A DNA stretch of 64,000 nucleotides from Pogonophryne albipinna (Eukaryota > Chordata > Actinopteri > Perciformes > Artedidraconidae), in NCBI GenBank assembly GCA_028583405.1, contig CM053244.1:4455925-4519924 (forward strand). The letters are read 5' to 3'. The notes below the pieces were generated by a model. The model had not been told where the DNA came from, ran no database searches, and saw only the letters and a list, made by a program, of their open reading frames with translations. Below are positions 1 through 13,797 of the stretch, piece by piece; position 1 is the stretch's first letter, and each line of letters begins with the position of its first letter. The translations under genes were made by a program, and so were the position numbers.

Positions 1-36
1 TCACTCCTCAATGGTAACGTGCGTGTGTGTATGTGG

Positions 37-518
37 AACTTCCCCTTTGATTCCATTGGCTCTAACGGTTCAAAACAGGTGTCAATCACCAAAATCGACC
101 AATGGGTTCCAGAGATATGGAAAATACACCCAAATGACCCCAAAGGCGGGTCTTTTTTTCGAAATGTCTCTAAAAAGTTCAAATGTCACTTGTTTTGCAT
201 CAATCTTGATACAGGGTACTTATTATATGTTATAGTTTGGATTCCTAAAGCTTTTAGTTCAAGGGTGGTTTCACTATAAGTATTGTTTTTTTGGACAAAC
301 ACTATAATTCTTTTTTTTTTACTGTGTTCAATCTGAATTTACTTTAAAATAAAAACATCTATATTGATTCTGACTCTTCTACATCCAACTCACAGGTTTA
401 TCATTACTTTGAGAAAAAAGATTATTAATTTAACCCTTTTAGAAGATATGGTCATTTGTTCTGGGAATGTCCTTTTCGAGCCTGAAACCTGGAAAACAGG
501 CTCAGGGCTTAACAGGTT
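37..518 (+). repeat. Dispersed repeat family A, copy 1
   Basis: This stretch matches 10541-11012 over nearly its whole length and matches 4146-4397 in its last 250 bases. Shared landmarks are GGAACTTCCCC at the left, AATAAAAACATCTATATTG in the middle and AACAGGTTAA at the right. In reverse complement the right end begins TTAACCTGTT, which suggests a TTAA-bounded non-autonomous DNA transposon, but no matching left terminus was found. There is no coding capacity. Repeat status is certain; the class is inferred. Confidence 0.8.
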
Positions 519-1846
519 AACGTAGCTCTGACAATGCAAGTAAAAACAAGGACTCTGTTGAGAAAGCTCATGCTCCCTTAATAATCACATACATAAACGT
601 TTTATCACTGCTTAAGGACAAAAAAACATAAGCACGGTGCGAAAAACAAAGTCTTTGCTCACAAAAAGTCAAACAACGATACACAAATCCATCAGGCAGG
701 CAAACTAGGTGAAGAGCTAGGCTAAATGTAAAACAAAAAAACGCTGGAAGGCAAAAAAACGCTGGAAGGCTAATGTTCAAGGCGCAAATACAATCTGGCA
801 GTAATTGAGAGGAAGTAGACCTGTATGCATACTTCAGAGCTGATTAGGGAATGGGGACAGGTGAGCAGAGATGATGAGCAGGTTGGATGGATCTACTGAC
901 AGGAGGAGGCAAATAGGAGGGTCTGAAATGACAGGAACAGAACAGAAAAAAGCTTACTGACTGAGAATGGCAAGTATAAAATGTGAAAAGTCCAAACATT
1001 GACACATTAGATCTGGCATGACTGATAGGATGTTAAGAGTAAGCTGATAGACATAAAGCAGAGGAATTAGGCAGTGATGGCTAAGCATGAATGAAACAGC
1101 TGATGCTAAGCAGCTAATGCAAATCCAAATGAAGTGCTGTCTCTGGACTAATGAAATGCTTCATCCAACCAGAGAAGGTCTGCTACCTTTTGGATTGGAA
1201 CAACTCTTTACAGTTATGTTAAACATTGGTGTGCAAGTTATTGACACTGACTTCTGTTGTTTTCCCGTAATGCCATGTATAGGCATTACGGCCCCCACAA
1301 GACGGGTCCTAATGACTTTACCGATCCTCTGACTACCGTGAAGGGTGTATTTCTATATCTCAACAACTTGCTTATTGATTGGCACAGCATGTTGTACACG
1401 GTCATTTGTGGATTCCCTTTCCTCAGGCAGCATCAAATTACCAGGATTATCTTTGTGGTTAATATTTAGATTACATTGTAATCACTTTGGTTATCCTCTG
1501 GTGTTTTCGTCAGGTCGCAACTTGTAATGTTGAACTGCAAATATTGAATGTTATTGTAATGCGTTAGTGTTACGTTCCCTCCTGGACTAGGGGTACAAAG
1601 GGAAGTAACAACATATAAAATAACCGGGAGAGAGAAAAAGGAGAATAAACTGATTGTTGAAGCCACAAGGTGATGCTTTAATTAATAAAAAATAAAAGAG
1701 GGTCACCAGCCAATTTGCAAAACAAACTTAAAGCAACTAAGAACAACTTTATTCTAAAAGAAAGTGACTAAATAAAACAATACACATGGAGCACATCTTC
1801 TAGCAGTTAAACAGAACACAGGTTAAACTAGGCCTCACAGAGACAC
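519..1846. other. No recognisable gene
   Basis: AT-rich single-copy-looking sequence with only short open frames on both strands. A segment near 1560-1660 (CCTGGACTAGGGG, then a purine-rich run and AATAAAC) resembles a piece of an LTR or UTR, but no second copy lies in the window. Confidence 0.5.
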
Positions 1847-2525
1847 CACACCGCACCACACTACACCATACACCACTACACCACACCACACACCACTACA
1901 CCACACTACACCACACCATACACCACTACACCACACCATACACCACACCACACCATACACTACACCATACCATACACTACACCACACCACACCACACCAC
2001 ACCATACACTACACCACACCACACCATACACCACACCACACCACACCATACACCACACCACTACACCACACACCACTACACCACACCACACCATACACCA
2101 CACCACACCACACCACACACCACACCACACCACACCACACCATACACCACACCACACCACACCACACCATACACCACACCACACCACACCACACACCACT
2201 ACACCACACCACACCACACCACACCATACACTACACCACACCATACACCACATCACACCATACACCACACCACACCACACACCACTACACCACACCACAC
2301 CACACCACACCATACACCACAGACCACACCACACCATACACCACATCACACCACACCACACCACACCATACACCACACCATACCATACACCACACCACAT
2401 CATACACCACACCACACCATACACCACACCACACCACACCATACACCACACCATACACCACACACTACACCACACCACACCACACACCACACCACACCAC
2501 ACCACACACCACACCACACCACACA
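1847..2525. repeat. (CACAC/CATAC)n minisatellite
   Basis: About 680 bp of near-perfect 5-bp units (ACACC) with frequent ATACACC variants. The G-rich strand reads as long Cys-Val-Trp repeats because the units contain no stop codon. This is non-coding low-complexity DNA. Confidence 0.97.
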
Positions 2526-3456
2526 TGCTGCACACATGCAGCCAGAGGAGAAGGAGAGGGAGACTGCAGCCTTCCTCAGGTCCTTTATGGAAGCCCTGAT
2601 TGGGAGCACCTGGAGGATGGAAACCATTTCTGCTAGCCTTGAACTCTGTAACAATAGTGACCTTATAATCAATGTATGGGAATCACAAAGGACCAACAAC
2701 AAGGTTATAGTCATGGTCACGCACACTGGTGAAATTCCTTCACCTACTGCATAATTCCCTCTTCGTCTCTTACTCACTCAGCCTCCAGCTGCCGGATTGT
2801 TCTTCCATCATGCCATCATCTTTCCTTTATTCCATCTCTCTTCTCTCTCTTCTTCTCTGACTCTCTCAGCAGTGGTGGGTAATTAAAGTGGTCAGGCCCA
2901 TTCCATTACCCGAGGGGTGGGAGACATATTCAAAGGCTGGCGAGATCAAAATGAAAACCAATTAGCGCCGGGGTTCTGTCCTTTCATAATGTAGGAAGAG
3001 CCTTATTGGCTGGCCTCTGTCTTTTCTCCATGCAGGCTCAGGCTGGGTTGGGGTTGAAGCAGGAAAGGTGGATATGCACGTGGGAATGGAAGAGCAGACT
3101 TTATCAGGTTAAACCAAAATAGGTGCTTGTTGGGGCTTATGCATACAGAAAGGACACACATGGAGTGCGAATCTGAGAGCAGTTTAATTGTGAAGTCAGT
3201 GACGTCAGAGGGAGGTTTGACCTCGGTCACAAACTGTGAAGAATGAGAGAAATATTCTAAAGGGAGGAGGAGTATGTGCAGGAAAGGCTAAACACTCTAA
3301 CACAATGTATTCATGTATTCCAATGCCTGAAGGCTGATATGTCTTACAGTGCTGAGCATGTAGAAGTCCATGTCACCAATATGTAATATGCAAATATGTT
3401 GGTTATTGAATAAGATCCTAACTGAACTTTATCTATGGTGATCAAAAATTAATACA
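2526..3456. other. No recognisable gene
   Basis: Unique-looking sequence with pyrimidine-rich patches (about 2760-2870). The motif CAGTGGTGGGTAA at about 2871 resembles a hAT-type terminus, but no partner end was found. Confidence 0.45.
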
Positions 3457-3509
3457 ATGACAATTGGGGAAAAAAACATAAATTCTGGGTTTTACATGAC
3501 TAAACCAAC

Positions 3510-4145
3510 ACACTCTCACTCCCTGATGGTCCAGGAGCGACGCTTGGTCAGGGTCCCGTGGCGTCCAGTTGTGACGCTCCGAGGCTCCTTCAGCTTCAAA
3601 AACGGACGCAAAGAGCTTTCAACTGAATGCAATGTATTCCCATCAGCGTCGGTATTTGACGCTCAGGGACGCACCGCATCCGTCCATGTCTGAGGATTCT
3701 CCTTACTGTCGATTGATTTTACAGTGATATCTGCACTACTCATCATTAAATTGTGTACAATGCTTTTGTGTTTTCCCCTTCGATTCGGAGAAACAAATAT
3801 TTTCTCGGAGTAAAGGATGGCAGAAGACACTACACTACCCAGAATCCTCAGCTATTGTTTGGGACTACAACATGTGCTTTGCTCAACAAACCCCGATTTG
3901 TCCTCAAGCTCTGTGATTGGACGTTGGAGTGGCAGTGCGCCAAGGTTACGCCTTTTATTGGTCATGCGTACATAGCTACAGTGTAGTTATGACGATGAAA
4001 ATCTTAACACAATAAAACAGATAGACAGAAAAAATAGTGCAAGTAAATACAAAAGGAAAAATTGTGAAATAGTGCAATAAGAGTCTATATACAAGTGATT
4101 GAATTAGCACATAACTCATGGTAGAAATGTGTTATACTTCATCGG
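3510..4145 (+). repeat. Dispersed repeat related to the 32-kb foldback arms
   Basis: Positions about 3710-3870 match the foldback arms at 32340-32533 and, inverted, 34270-34460. Shared pieces are CAGTGATATCTGCACTACTC, TTCGATTCGGAGAAACAAAT and ACTACACTACCCAGAATCC. The left part (3510-3690) is rich in GACGCT motifs. The right side joins family A copy 2 near 4146. The element class is unknown. Confidence 0.7.
3828..3850 (+). promoter_or_regulatory. ZNF143/STAF-like site inside a repeat
   Basis: The string ACTACACTACCCAGAATCC resembles the known vertebrate SBS/ZNF143 consensus ACTACAATTCCCAGAATGC, agreeing at 16 of 19 positions. Versions of the same string occur in both foldback arms (about 32508 plus strand, about 34290 minus strand). 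Binding is an inference from sequence alone. Confidence 0.35.
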
Positions 4146-4397
4146 ATCTTTCACTGTAAGTAATGTTGTTGTTTTTGGACGGAAACTATAATTTACATTT
4201 TTTTACTGTGTTCAATCTGAATTTACTTTAAAATAAAAACATCTATATTGATTCTGACTTATCTACATGGTTTATCATTGCTTTGAGAAAAAAGATTATT
4301 AATGTTCCCCTTTTAGAAGATATGGTCATTTGTTCTGGGAATGTCCTTTTGGAGCCTGAGGCCTGGAAAACAGGCTGGGGGCTCAACAGGTTAATAA
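4146..4397 (+). repeat. Dispersed repeat family A, copy 2 (3' part)
   Basis: Matches the right halves of 37-518 and 10541-11012, from CACTGTAAGTAATG through to the terminal CAACAGGTTAA. The left half is absent; the 3510-4145 repeat takes its place, so this is a truncated or chimeric copy. Confidence 0.8.
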
Positions 4398-4881
4398 GAA
4401 TGAGCTCCACTGTCAGAGACCGCTGAAGTGATGCCAACTGCCTGTCCATTACAGACCTTGGATGAGGGCCATCATGCTTAATGTCGACTTGATTAACAGA
4501 ATTCTCTGACGTTTTTTTAATCTTATTGTCATTGTGTGATGATATGAGTGGGAACAGTTCTACCTTTCTGTCATTAGTATTAAGTGCCTCTAAGATGATA
4601 CAAAGCTAGCAGTAAACCTTATGCAAAAGAAACTGAATCAATAATTCTGCAGGATGTTGAGTTACTATCTTTCATTAACTTTCACTGAAACAGACTTAAG
4701 AATGAATTAAATATGAATAAAGGAATGGATGAGGATTTCACAGTTTAATACATTTAATAAAATTGCCACCTTTTTTCTTATTAAATCTGGCTACCAGCAT
4801 TTCTTAAGCTCACAATCTTAACATATAAAGATTGTTAGGGTTAGGGTTAGAAAAAAATGGTTTGCGTATTATCTCATACAT

Positions 4882-5540
4882 CAGTGGCGGCTGGTGCATT
4901 TTTCTCCAGGGGGGTCTCTACCAAAATGTAAGCAAACTTATACTCAAACTGAAAACATCTGTCATATTAAAACGCAGGGCTAGCTCAAAGGCACACAGCA
5001 CTTGATACAGTCTATTATTTTAGTGACTGATTTTGTCAACCTCCTTATTAAGCTTACTGATCTCTATCCTGTACCCTCACTGGACAGCTGTGTTTACTTT
5101 CCTAAACACGGCTAGTCGCATAGCATCATCCATATGGACTCTATTTGTTCATGCCTTTTAGTTTTTTCTGATATGTGCTTTAAGTCGCTCACATCTGTCT
5201 GGATCCATGCTGGGTCTGGTCCATAGACTGGTCTGATCCTGACGTTTGAAAAGGGAGGCAGGGGAAGCTACATATAGCCCTGGTGTTGCTACAGGTAGTT
5301 AGCCTTCTAGCTAAACCAGCTCCTTGAAAAAGAGCACGTATACTGCCTTCCTCTGTCCTTGACTCCTGCCTATGTCAGGCTGATCAGGTTTTCCCTCCAG
5401 TGTCCTCCTCTCAAAGGGTGTTTCTTTAAGTGATTAAACATAATCACTTAAAGTATCGAGATGCGCATCGCATCGGCCTCAGTGATGGAGATGCACATCC
5501 CTACTGCACAGAGACCCTCTGAAGACACGGTCTAATGGTG
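4882..5540. other. Possible hAT end fragment and unassigned sequence
   Basis: CAGTGGCGGCTGG at 4882 resembles a hAT terminal repeat of the CAGTGGCG type, close to the termini of the elements at 41311 and 60822. No matching right end or target duplication was found, so it may be a truncated element. The rest is unassigned. Confidence 0.35.
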
Positions 5541-5544
5541 AAGC

Positions 5545-6556
5545 TCTCGGATTAATCCTTCATCTTTCCCTTGATCCTGACTAGTCTCCCAGTTCCTGCT
5601 GCTGAAAGACGTCCCCACAGCATGAAGCTGCTACCACCATGCTTCACTGTAGGGACGGTGTTGGCCAAGCATCATGTCTGGGTTCCTCCAGACATGATGC
5701 TTGGCATTCAGGCCAAAGAGATCCATTTTGGTTTCATCAGACCAGACCATTTGGTTTCTCATGGTCTGAGAGTCCTCTAGGTGCTCCATGGGGGCTTTCA
5801 TGTGCCTTTTGCTGAGGAGTGGCCACTCTACCAAAAGGCCTGATTGGTGGAGTGCTGCACAGATGGTTGTCCTTCTGGAAGGTTCTCCCATCTCCACAGA
5901 GGAACACTGGAGCTTTGTCAGACTGATCATCGGGTTCTTGGTCACCTCTCTGACTAAGGCCCTTCTCCCCCGATGCTCAGTTTGGTTTGGGCAGCAAATA
6001 GGAAGAGCCGTGGTGGTTTCAAACATCTTCCATTTGCATGATGGAGACCACTGTGCTCGTTGGGACGTTCAATGCTGCAGACATCTTTCTGTACCCTTCC
6101 CCAGATCTGTGCCTTGATACAATCCTGTCTCTGAGGTCTACAGACAATTCCTTGGACCTCATGGTTTGTGCTCTGATGTGCACTGTCAACGGTGGGACCT
6201 CATATAGACAGGTGTGTTCCTTTCCAAGTCATGTCCAATCTATTGAATTGACCACAGGTGGACTCCAGTCAAGTTACAGAAACATCTCAAGGATGATCAG
6301 TGGAAACGGGATTACTTGAGCTCAATGTTCAGTGTCAAAGCAAAGGGTGTGAATACTTATGTACATGTGATATTTCATTTGATTACTTTCAACAAGTTTG
6401 CAAAACATTATTTTAAAACGTTTTCGCTTTGTCATTATGGGGTATTGTGTGTGGGATGTTGAGAACAAAAATGAATGTAATCCATTTAGAAATAAGGCTG
6501 TAACAAAATGTGAAAAAAGTGGAGGGGTATGAATACTTTCCGGATGCACTGTATAT
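5545..6556 (-). mobile_element. Tc1/mariner element, 3'-truncated
   Basis: The right end, ending near 6556 (CTTTCCGGATGCACTGTA followed by TA), is the 5' terminus of a fish Tc1-type element lying on the minus strand. The body holds the typical transposase text read antisense. The left side stops near 5545 inside the catalytic region with no second terminal repeat, so the 3' third is missing. It is non-autonomous. Confidence 0.85.
5550..6170 (-). pseudogene. Tc1-like transposase remnant
   Basis: Read on the minus strand this is a Tc1 transposase: a cut-and-paste DDE/D enzyme acting at the TA-flanked inverted repeats. The longest surviving frame (131 codons, minus 5631-6026) contains REVTKNP, a CAALHQSGL segment, KRHMKAPMEHLED, and a DETKMDLFG motif carrying the first catalytic Asp. 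Further text for the N-terminal DNA-binding helices is scattered in other frames towards 6170, so there are frameshifts. The C-terminal part with the remaining catalytic residues is missing beyond about 5550. It is a dead copy. The Tc1 assignment is secure; the exact subfamily is not. Confidence 0.85.
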
Positions 6557-8790
6557 AATGTATAAAGCAGGAGTAACTGCAACAGGCTTCATGCACAGTT
6601 GACTTTGGTTGAAGTTCACTGGAAACTCTCTCCTGTATTTTCTTCCGCTTACCACTAAAACATATGCATGTATGTCCCTATGTGTGAAGGCAGCAGTGAA
6701 AGCCTTCTGTTTCAAAAAGTTAATGACCAAGTGTATTTGTTTTAATTTAAATGTTCATTTCGATTTTGAATCACACGTAGGTTGTCTCTACTGCTCTGAT
6801 GAATCATGTTTGTTTCATACATTTTAAGGTATATTAAAAAAAGAAAAATAATTGTTATGTCCAAATAAAATGGCTTAAGTTAATTAAGTCAAACTCAAAA
6901 CAATGCTTCTCATATGGATAATGGATCAGACAATCAAACACATAGCCGACGCTCATGAGATGTAATGAGATGTAATGAGAGAATGAAGTTGATCAAAGGA
7001 CTTCCTTTTTGTATTCCCTAGACACACAATTGAAAAATGGCATTTGATCCGCACAAAGAAAACTTTTGTCTGTGCAATTTTAACGTTAAGATACAGTTCC
7101 ATAGAGCTTAATAGGAATGTATGCTGTTCTATGTTTCTTCTAGCACTGTGGTTTGACCCATCAGGTTCAGTTGAGGGAGATAAGCCCTTTGTCCAGCAAG
7201 TCTTCAATTACCGTCTTCTCTGTCCCCAAGGCTTCATACAAATCAATAGTTTGAAGGTTTGAAGGCAAGGGTGGCGATGAGCCAGCCTGCCTTTCAACAC
7301 TCAGCGACTGTAGTGTGGCTCGAGACCCAAAGCCAAGACGGATTCTGGCTGAATCCATCCAAGTGAGCAATGGGGGAACGTATTCTACTCTTCTGGGGGC
7401 AGTGGTTTGACCCTTAAGGTCACTGTGATGGAGACGGGTAATTCATCTAGTCTCTGCCTTCATTTGCTCTCCACTCGGTCCTTCAGGCAATGCACGGATC
7501 AATCTAGTGAATAGTGGATGGGCAGACTAATGCACATGTGACTTGACTGCTCAAGTTTTATGAAACCATTGGAAACTTTTCTAATTGAGTCTAAATAACA
7601 GATAATGTAGGCTGTTTCTCTATTGTGGGTCTACGCTAATAATAGGAATAAAACATAGCGGAATAATTCAAATCATCCCAATTCTAAATAGTTTTCCCAT
7701 TCTTTCAACAATGTGGAAAGATAACCCCAAGTCAGCTAATAGTACTGGCAAGACCTTCCACAAATCCTTGACCTCTTAAGAGTTCAAAGAAGTTTAAAGT
7801 TAAGTCAATGTGTGACTGTATCTTGAAAGTATATTTCCTAAATGATTCAACCCACCACAAAGGAATAGGTCCATAAACTGGGTATGCCCATGCTGCCCTA
7901 CAGACATCCTATAAATCAGCAGCTAGGAGGTGATGATGGAATAGACCACTCAAACCCAATCTGCTTCGGCAAAAATGACCTCCGAAACATAACCAAGCTG
8001 GACTGACAATATTTCTGTCAAATGCCCTCTTTATTCATTCACAGTATTTGGTTTGACCCCAACATTCATTTGCTTTTGACACAGCATTCATTCACAGTTA
8101 TGTCTAAATTGGCTGAGATGTGACAACCTGCTCAAGCATAAAGGTGCTTTGAATTTTGGAAGAAAACCGATCAACTCGGAGGTGAGGAAGCTGATTGAAT
8201 GGAAAGCAAATTAAACCGGGCCTCGGTTATTATGGATATTGAGTCATCATTCTTCTTGTGTCTTTTCTGTCCCCCAGGCGTCCTGCAAATCAATCTACAG
8301 CTTAAGTGGTCAGTGGTCAGTATTGCTTTCAGCTGGAATGGAGATTGGGTAATGCGACCAAACATAATCAGTGATGGGTTGATTCTGAAAACAAGCTAGA
8401 GGTCATGATGAGGAAGATGGGGCATTCGCTTATTCAGTGGCTGTCTGGTGAATTACTGTCCCTGTGCCCCTCTAGCTGACTGATGCAGTGCAGCCAAAAA
8501 GGCTGATGACCCATCTGCCTTTGGATAAGGACGCACAAAAGGGTTCTAAACCAATAGATTGGTTTCAGGAATCTGGTGGCTAAAGTGGGTCAATGTGTTC
8601 TCCCACACTATGTAGATGATTATTATATTTTAATATGGTATTTGTACCTATTAACATAAGCATTTATTCTTGTTGGATGGAAAAGTACCAGTGTAAACTA
8701 GCTCCTAGATAGGGTATTGCTTAATGGTGTTACTGCTAGGCTAGCAGGTTGTTCTAGTCCATACATGCAGTGTTTTCTGGATTCAACCAG
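6557..8790. other. No recognisable feature
   Basis: About 2.2 kb of AT-rich sequence with short frames only. I see no repeat shared with the rest of the window and no conserved protein text. Confidence 0.5.
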
Positions 8791-8794
8791 GCAA

Positions 8795-8852
8795 GACAAG
8801 GAACGTTTATTTACATAGCACCTTTCAACACAAGGCAATTCAAAGCACTAGC
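8795..8852 (+). repeat. Non-LTR retrotransposon 3' tail fragment
   Basis: The text GTTTATTTACATAGCACC followed by CAAGGCAATTCAAAGC is typical of a dispersed 3' end common in fish genomes. It is short and isolated. The assignment rests on remembered motifs. Confidence 0.45.
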
Positions 8853-9483
8853 TGTAAAACTGTTTGGTTAGTCCAGTTTAACCTATGGTCAATTCTGACT
8901 GCACATGTAAGGTATTTTGCTGCCATGGAATAAAGTGAAAATGTCTTGTAGGAACTGAAGTATATGTCAATCAGCCAATAATGGCAGTAGTCACTTAAAG
9001 CTGAGTTACAGTGGCTAAGATTGGAGAAGCCAGCAAGAGTAAACTAGATTTTTTAAATGATCCAACCAAAAAACCTTGCCTAATGTTGCTAACTTTTCCA
9101 ATGAAAGTAATGAAACCTGTTAAGCCTGGCAGCCCCCGCTGCAGGTTTTCTTTTCACAAAACTGTGCCTCAGAGCTTCTTAACATTTAAAAACCTATTAA
9201 TGTGTCATACCCACTTAACGGGAAGAAACTCAACTAACTGACGATACGAACCATTTTTACCGAAACAAAACACAAGTCTCACAAGAAGCGCCTAAATGAG
9301 CCCTGAGTGAAAAAATGCTAACACACTTAGCACAGAACTCACGGTAGAAATACTTTATTACTGATCTGCACAAACAAGATATCAGCTAGCAAGCTGAGAT
9401 TCCACAGATTCTAGGGGTATCATCACTGTGCGATCAAAACTCGCGGCAGGGGCAGCTAACCCAGACATCAAACGACGTAGCTT
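8853..9483. other. No recognisable feature
   Basis: Unassigned sequence between a retrotransposon tail and the L2-like LINE. No convincing coding frame. Confidence 0.45.
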
Positions 9484-9499
9484 TACGGAGCAAAAACGG

Positions 9500-9850
9500 G
9501 ACATTATAATAATAATAATAATAACTTGGATTTCTATAGAGCCTTTCATGATACCCAAGGTCGCTTTAGAAGGAAGAACAGGAGTATAAACAAACATAAT
9601 AAAACAAAGGCAGTCAGACGAACAGTTTAGTCAGACAAAACAACAAATAGATTTGGGGCCAAAGGCCTTGGCAGACAGACGGGACTTGAGGGCCCTTTTG
9701 AAGGCGTCAAGTATGGGGATGTTGTGGATCTCCGCAGGGAGAGCGTTCCAGAGAGTGGGGGCTGCCATACTGAAGGCTCTGTCCCCGAAGGTTCACAGGT
9801 TGGTGCGGGGGGCCAGAGTCTGAAGACCGCAGGTCGGTAGGGCATGTGGG
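9500..9850 (-). pseudogene. L2-like LINE reverse transcriptase C-terminus
   Basis: On the minus strand the sequence reads FGDRAFSMAAPTLWNALP, then a segment with FKRALKSRLSAKAF. This is the C-terminal signature of L2/jockey-superfamily reverse transcriptases (RAF..aAP.LWN.LP...FK..LK). It ends in a 3' tail of (ATT)n, seen as (AAT)n on the plus strand at 9508-9524. Only about 80 residues remain, so the copy is severely truncated. The enzyme would copy the LINE RNA at the target site; this copy cannot. Confidence 0.8.
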
Positions 9851-10335
9851 AAGAACAGCAAGCCAGCTAGCAGCTAGCACCATTAGCCTGGTAGAAACCG
9901 GACCTCGAACCTCAGCAGCGGTGATGGAAAACAGCCCAGTTGAGATGGCAGGACTGAGGGAGGGTTCGTGGATAGTCCAGGGAGCGGGGCAGAGAGGAGC
10001 CCTGTCGGGGTATTCCGGAGCGGGGATTCCACGGATAGCAGAGCACGACGGTGAGCTCGTTTTGCTAATGGCAGGACGGCAGAGGCTAGGAGCTAAACAG
10101 CAGCCAGACATAATCAGCTGAGCAACGGAGATGGCAGAAACACAGAACCAGAGCAGAACAATCTTTTCGCTGTGTATGTGAAAAAGATTTGACGGCAGGG
10201 AGTGATAGACACGAGGAATAAGCGTTGGCAAGAAGAGCGGCGAAAAACACGCCAGCGTCCCCTCTAGCCAACTTCCGGTGTGTCATTGTCCTACCTTTGC
10301 TGTTGTTCTGATCCAAAGTTGTGTTTAATGGCATT
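9851..10335 (-). other. GC-rich segment, possibly 5' part of the same LINE
   Basis: GC-rich DNA directly upstream (minus strand) of the LINE C-terminus, with an open minus-strand frame from 10231 that has no recognised domain. It could be 5' UTR of an internally deleted LINE or unrelated DNA. No host gene is claimed. Confidence 0.3.
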
Positions 10336-10540
10336 AAAACGATAAAAACGCTGCTGAAGGTTAATCCAATGTGTCTGTGTCACTTTGAAACGATTACTGA
10401 TAATCCATCAGCATATAAATGGCAAAAACTGAGTTTTCATATATAGCTATTATGATAGCTACTAGAGCGTATGACAGCTTCCGGTTGTGGGCCTGCTGGC
10501 TGCGCATCACTCATTCACCAATGGGTAATGTTTAGTTGGA

Positions 10541-11012
10541 TTTGAGGAACTTCCCCTCGATTCCATTGGCTCTAACGGTTAAAACGAGATGTCAATCATT
10601 AAGATCGACCAATGGGTTCCAGAGAAATGGAAAATCCACCCAAATGAAGTGTTCATTTTTCTAAACCTGTCTAAAAAGGTCAAATGTCTCTTGTTTTGCA
10701 TCAATCTTGATACAGGGTACTTATTATATGTTATAGGTTGGATTCCTAAAGCGTTTAGTCTACCATCCCATCATCCAAGGTGGTTTTCACTATAAGTTAT
10801 GTTTTTTTTTGGACGGACACTATAATTTACATTTTTTTACTGTGTTCAATCTGAATTTTCTTTAAAATAAAAACATCTATATTGATTCTGACTTTTCTAC
10901 ATCCAACTCACAGGTTCATCATTACTTTGAGAACAAAGATTATTAATTTAACCCTTTTAGAAGATATGGTCATTTGTTCTGGGAATGTCATTTTGGAGCC
11001 TGAGACCTGAAA
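10541..11012 (+). repeat. Dispersed repeat family A, copy 3
   Basis: Near full-length match to 37-518 in the same orientation. It shares GGAACTTCCCC, CGACCAATGGGTTCCAGAGA, the TCAATCTTGATACAGGGTAC block and the terminal ACAGGTTAA. Small indels separate the copies, so they are old rather than a recent duplication. Confidence 0.85.
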
Positions 11013-11305
11013 CACAGGTTAACGGCTTTTTCCATCTTGTTTTGTCCTCTTTGGGATTCATGATTTATCTCCGACTCATTAGCATTTTGCTTAAATAACA
11101 AGTTTCATTTGCATACATCAAGAGTACGATTGAAACCAGCACATTATAAATAACCAAAATAAGAATTGCACAAATAAATATATGCAATGTTTTTGAGCAT
11201 TTTTCAGAATAAAAGGCCCTTTAAAGATGTATCTGACCTTTCTGTATGGACCAGGGCAATGATTAGCTTTGAACAAATCATACATGCTGCTGGGGTGGTG
11301 CCCGT

Positions 11306-11464
<159 letters not shown>

Positions 11465-11569
11465 CAGAGAGAGCAATACAATGTGCACTGCTCAGCGGTT
11501 GCTGCTGCTTATGCCCTGCAGACATGGAGAAGGTTGAAAATCAATCAGTCACACTCTGTCAGGATCCTC

Positions 11570-11612
11570 GTGTGTGTGTGTGTGCGCGTGCGTGTGTGCG
11601 TGTGTGTGTGTA
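11570..11612. repeat. (GT)n microsatellite, imperfect
   Basis: About 20 GT units with GC interruptions (TGTGCGCGTGCG). Confidence 0.95.
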
Positions 11613-12818
<1,206 letters not shown>

Positions 12819-12908
12819 TGTGTGAGTGACTGCATGTCGGAGTGAGTTTCTGTCTTCTATACTAGCAAAGGTTAGCTCTCCCAGGAACAGCCCTCTGCCA
12901 AACTGGCC

Positions 12909-12910
<2 letters not shown>

Positions 12911-12944
<34 letters not shown>
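12911..12944. repeat. (CA)n microsatellite
   Basis: About 17 CA units lying between two GT tracts of opposite polarity (12699-12818 and 13065-13131). Confidence 0.98.
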
Positions 12945-12947
<3 letters not shown>

Positions 12948-13061
12948 ACACCCTTTAATTTATACCTGCCAATAATGAGCCAGAGGATAATTGCTTGAAC
13001 CAAGTCAACCATGTCACCTGTTATTACGCCCTGGTCATCAATATAGACTGAGGCAAAGGAC

Positions 13062-13064
<3 letters not shown>

Positions 13065-13131
<67 letters not shown>
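13065..13131. repeat. (GT)n microsatellite
   Basis: About 33 GT units ending in GTTTGTTTATG. Confidence 0.98.
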
Positions 13132-13135
<4 letters not shown>

Positions 13136-13321
13136 TTTATGTGTATGTAAAAAGAACGAGTGACACAGAGAAGGGGGAGGACGGGAGAAAGGGTGGTGAT
13201 GGTAACATGATTCAATGCCTCTCAGATGTAACAGTAAGACTGTAAGACTGACTAATTCATAGGTTTATAATCATCAGGAAACTGTACTGACAAAGTAACA
13301 CAAACAAAGTATTAACCCATG

Positions 13322-13347
13322 TTGTAGTAGTAGTATTATAAATAGGT

Positions 13348-13387
<40 letters not shown>

Positions 13388-13422
13388 AAGAAATAGGTGT
13401 AGTAGTAGTATTAGAAATAGGT

Positions 13423-13462
<40 letters not shown>

Positions 13463-13473
13463 AAGAAATAGGT

Positions 13474-13519
<46 letters not shown>

Positions 13520-13554
13520 AAGAAATAGGTGTAGTAGTAGTATTAGAAATAGGT

Positions 13555-13594
<40 letters not shown>

Positions 13595-13612
13595 AAGAAA
13601 TAGGTGTAGTAG
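13322..13612. repeat. (GTA)n compound minisatellite
   Basis: Runs of GTA separated by AAATAGGTGTA and TTAGAAATAGGTG spacers. The spacer pattern repeats, giving a higher-order unit of roughly 130 bp. The apparent Thr- or Leu-rich minus-strand frames are repeat artefacts. Confidence 0.95.
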
Positions 13613-13797
13613 GAGTTGGACAACAATCACATTTCCATTCATCTCTGTCCTTTACCAATATTTTCTTTCTTCACATAAACAGATGCAAAATAAAAAGGGT
13701 TTTTGGCTGTTGTATTTAAGCAGGATTTGGTCTTGTCTTCAACAAGCGTTTTACAATCTAATTCAAGCAACTCTTTGGGCAGAAATAGCCTTTTGTC

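Noticed and set aside
1555..1680. LTR of an endogenous retroelement
   Set aside because: Weak resemblance only; no second LTR, primer-binding site or gag/pol text lies in the window.
1960..2535. Cys/Trp-rich protein frame
   Set aside because: Artefact of the ACACC minisatellite.
4835..4851. Interstitial telomere repeat
   Set aside because: Only two to three GTTAGG units, which is within chance for AT-rich DNA. A pair near 36835 is equally short.
9846..10231. Host gene in the GC-rich frames on both strands
   Set aside because: Overlapping frames on opposite strands with no recognised domain, next to a LINE fragment.
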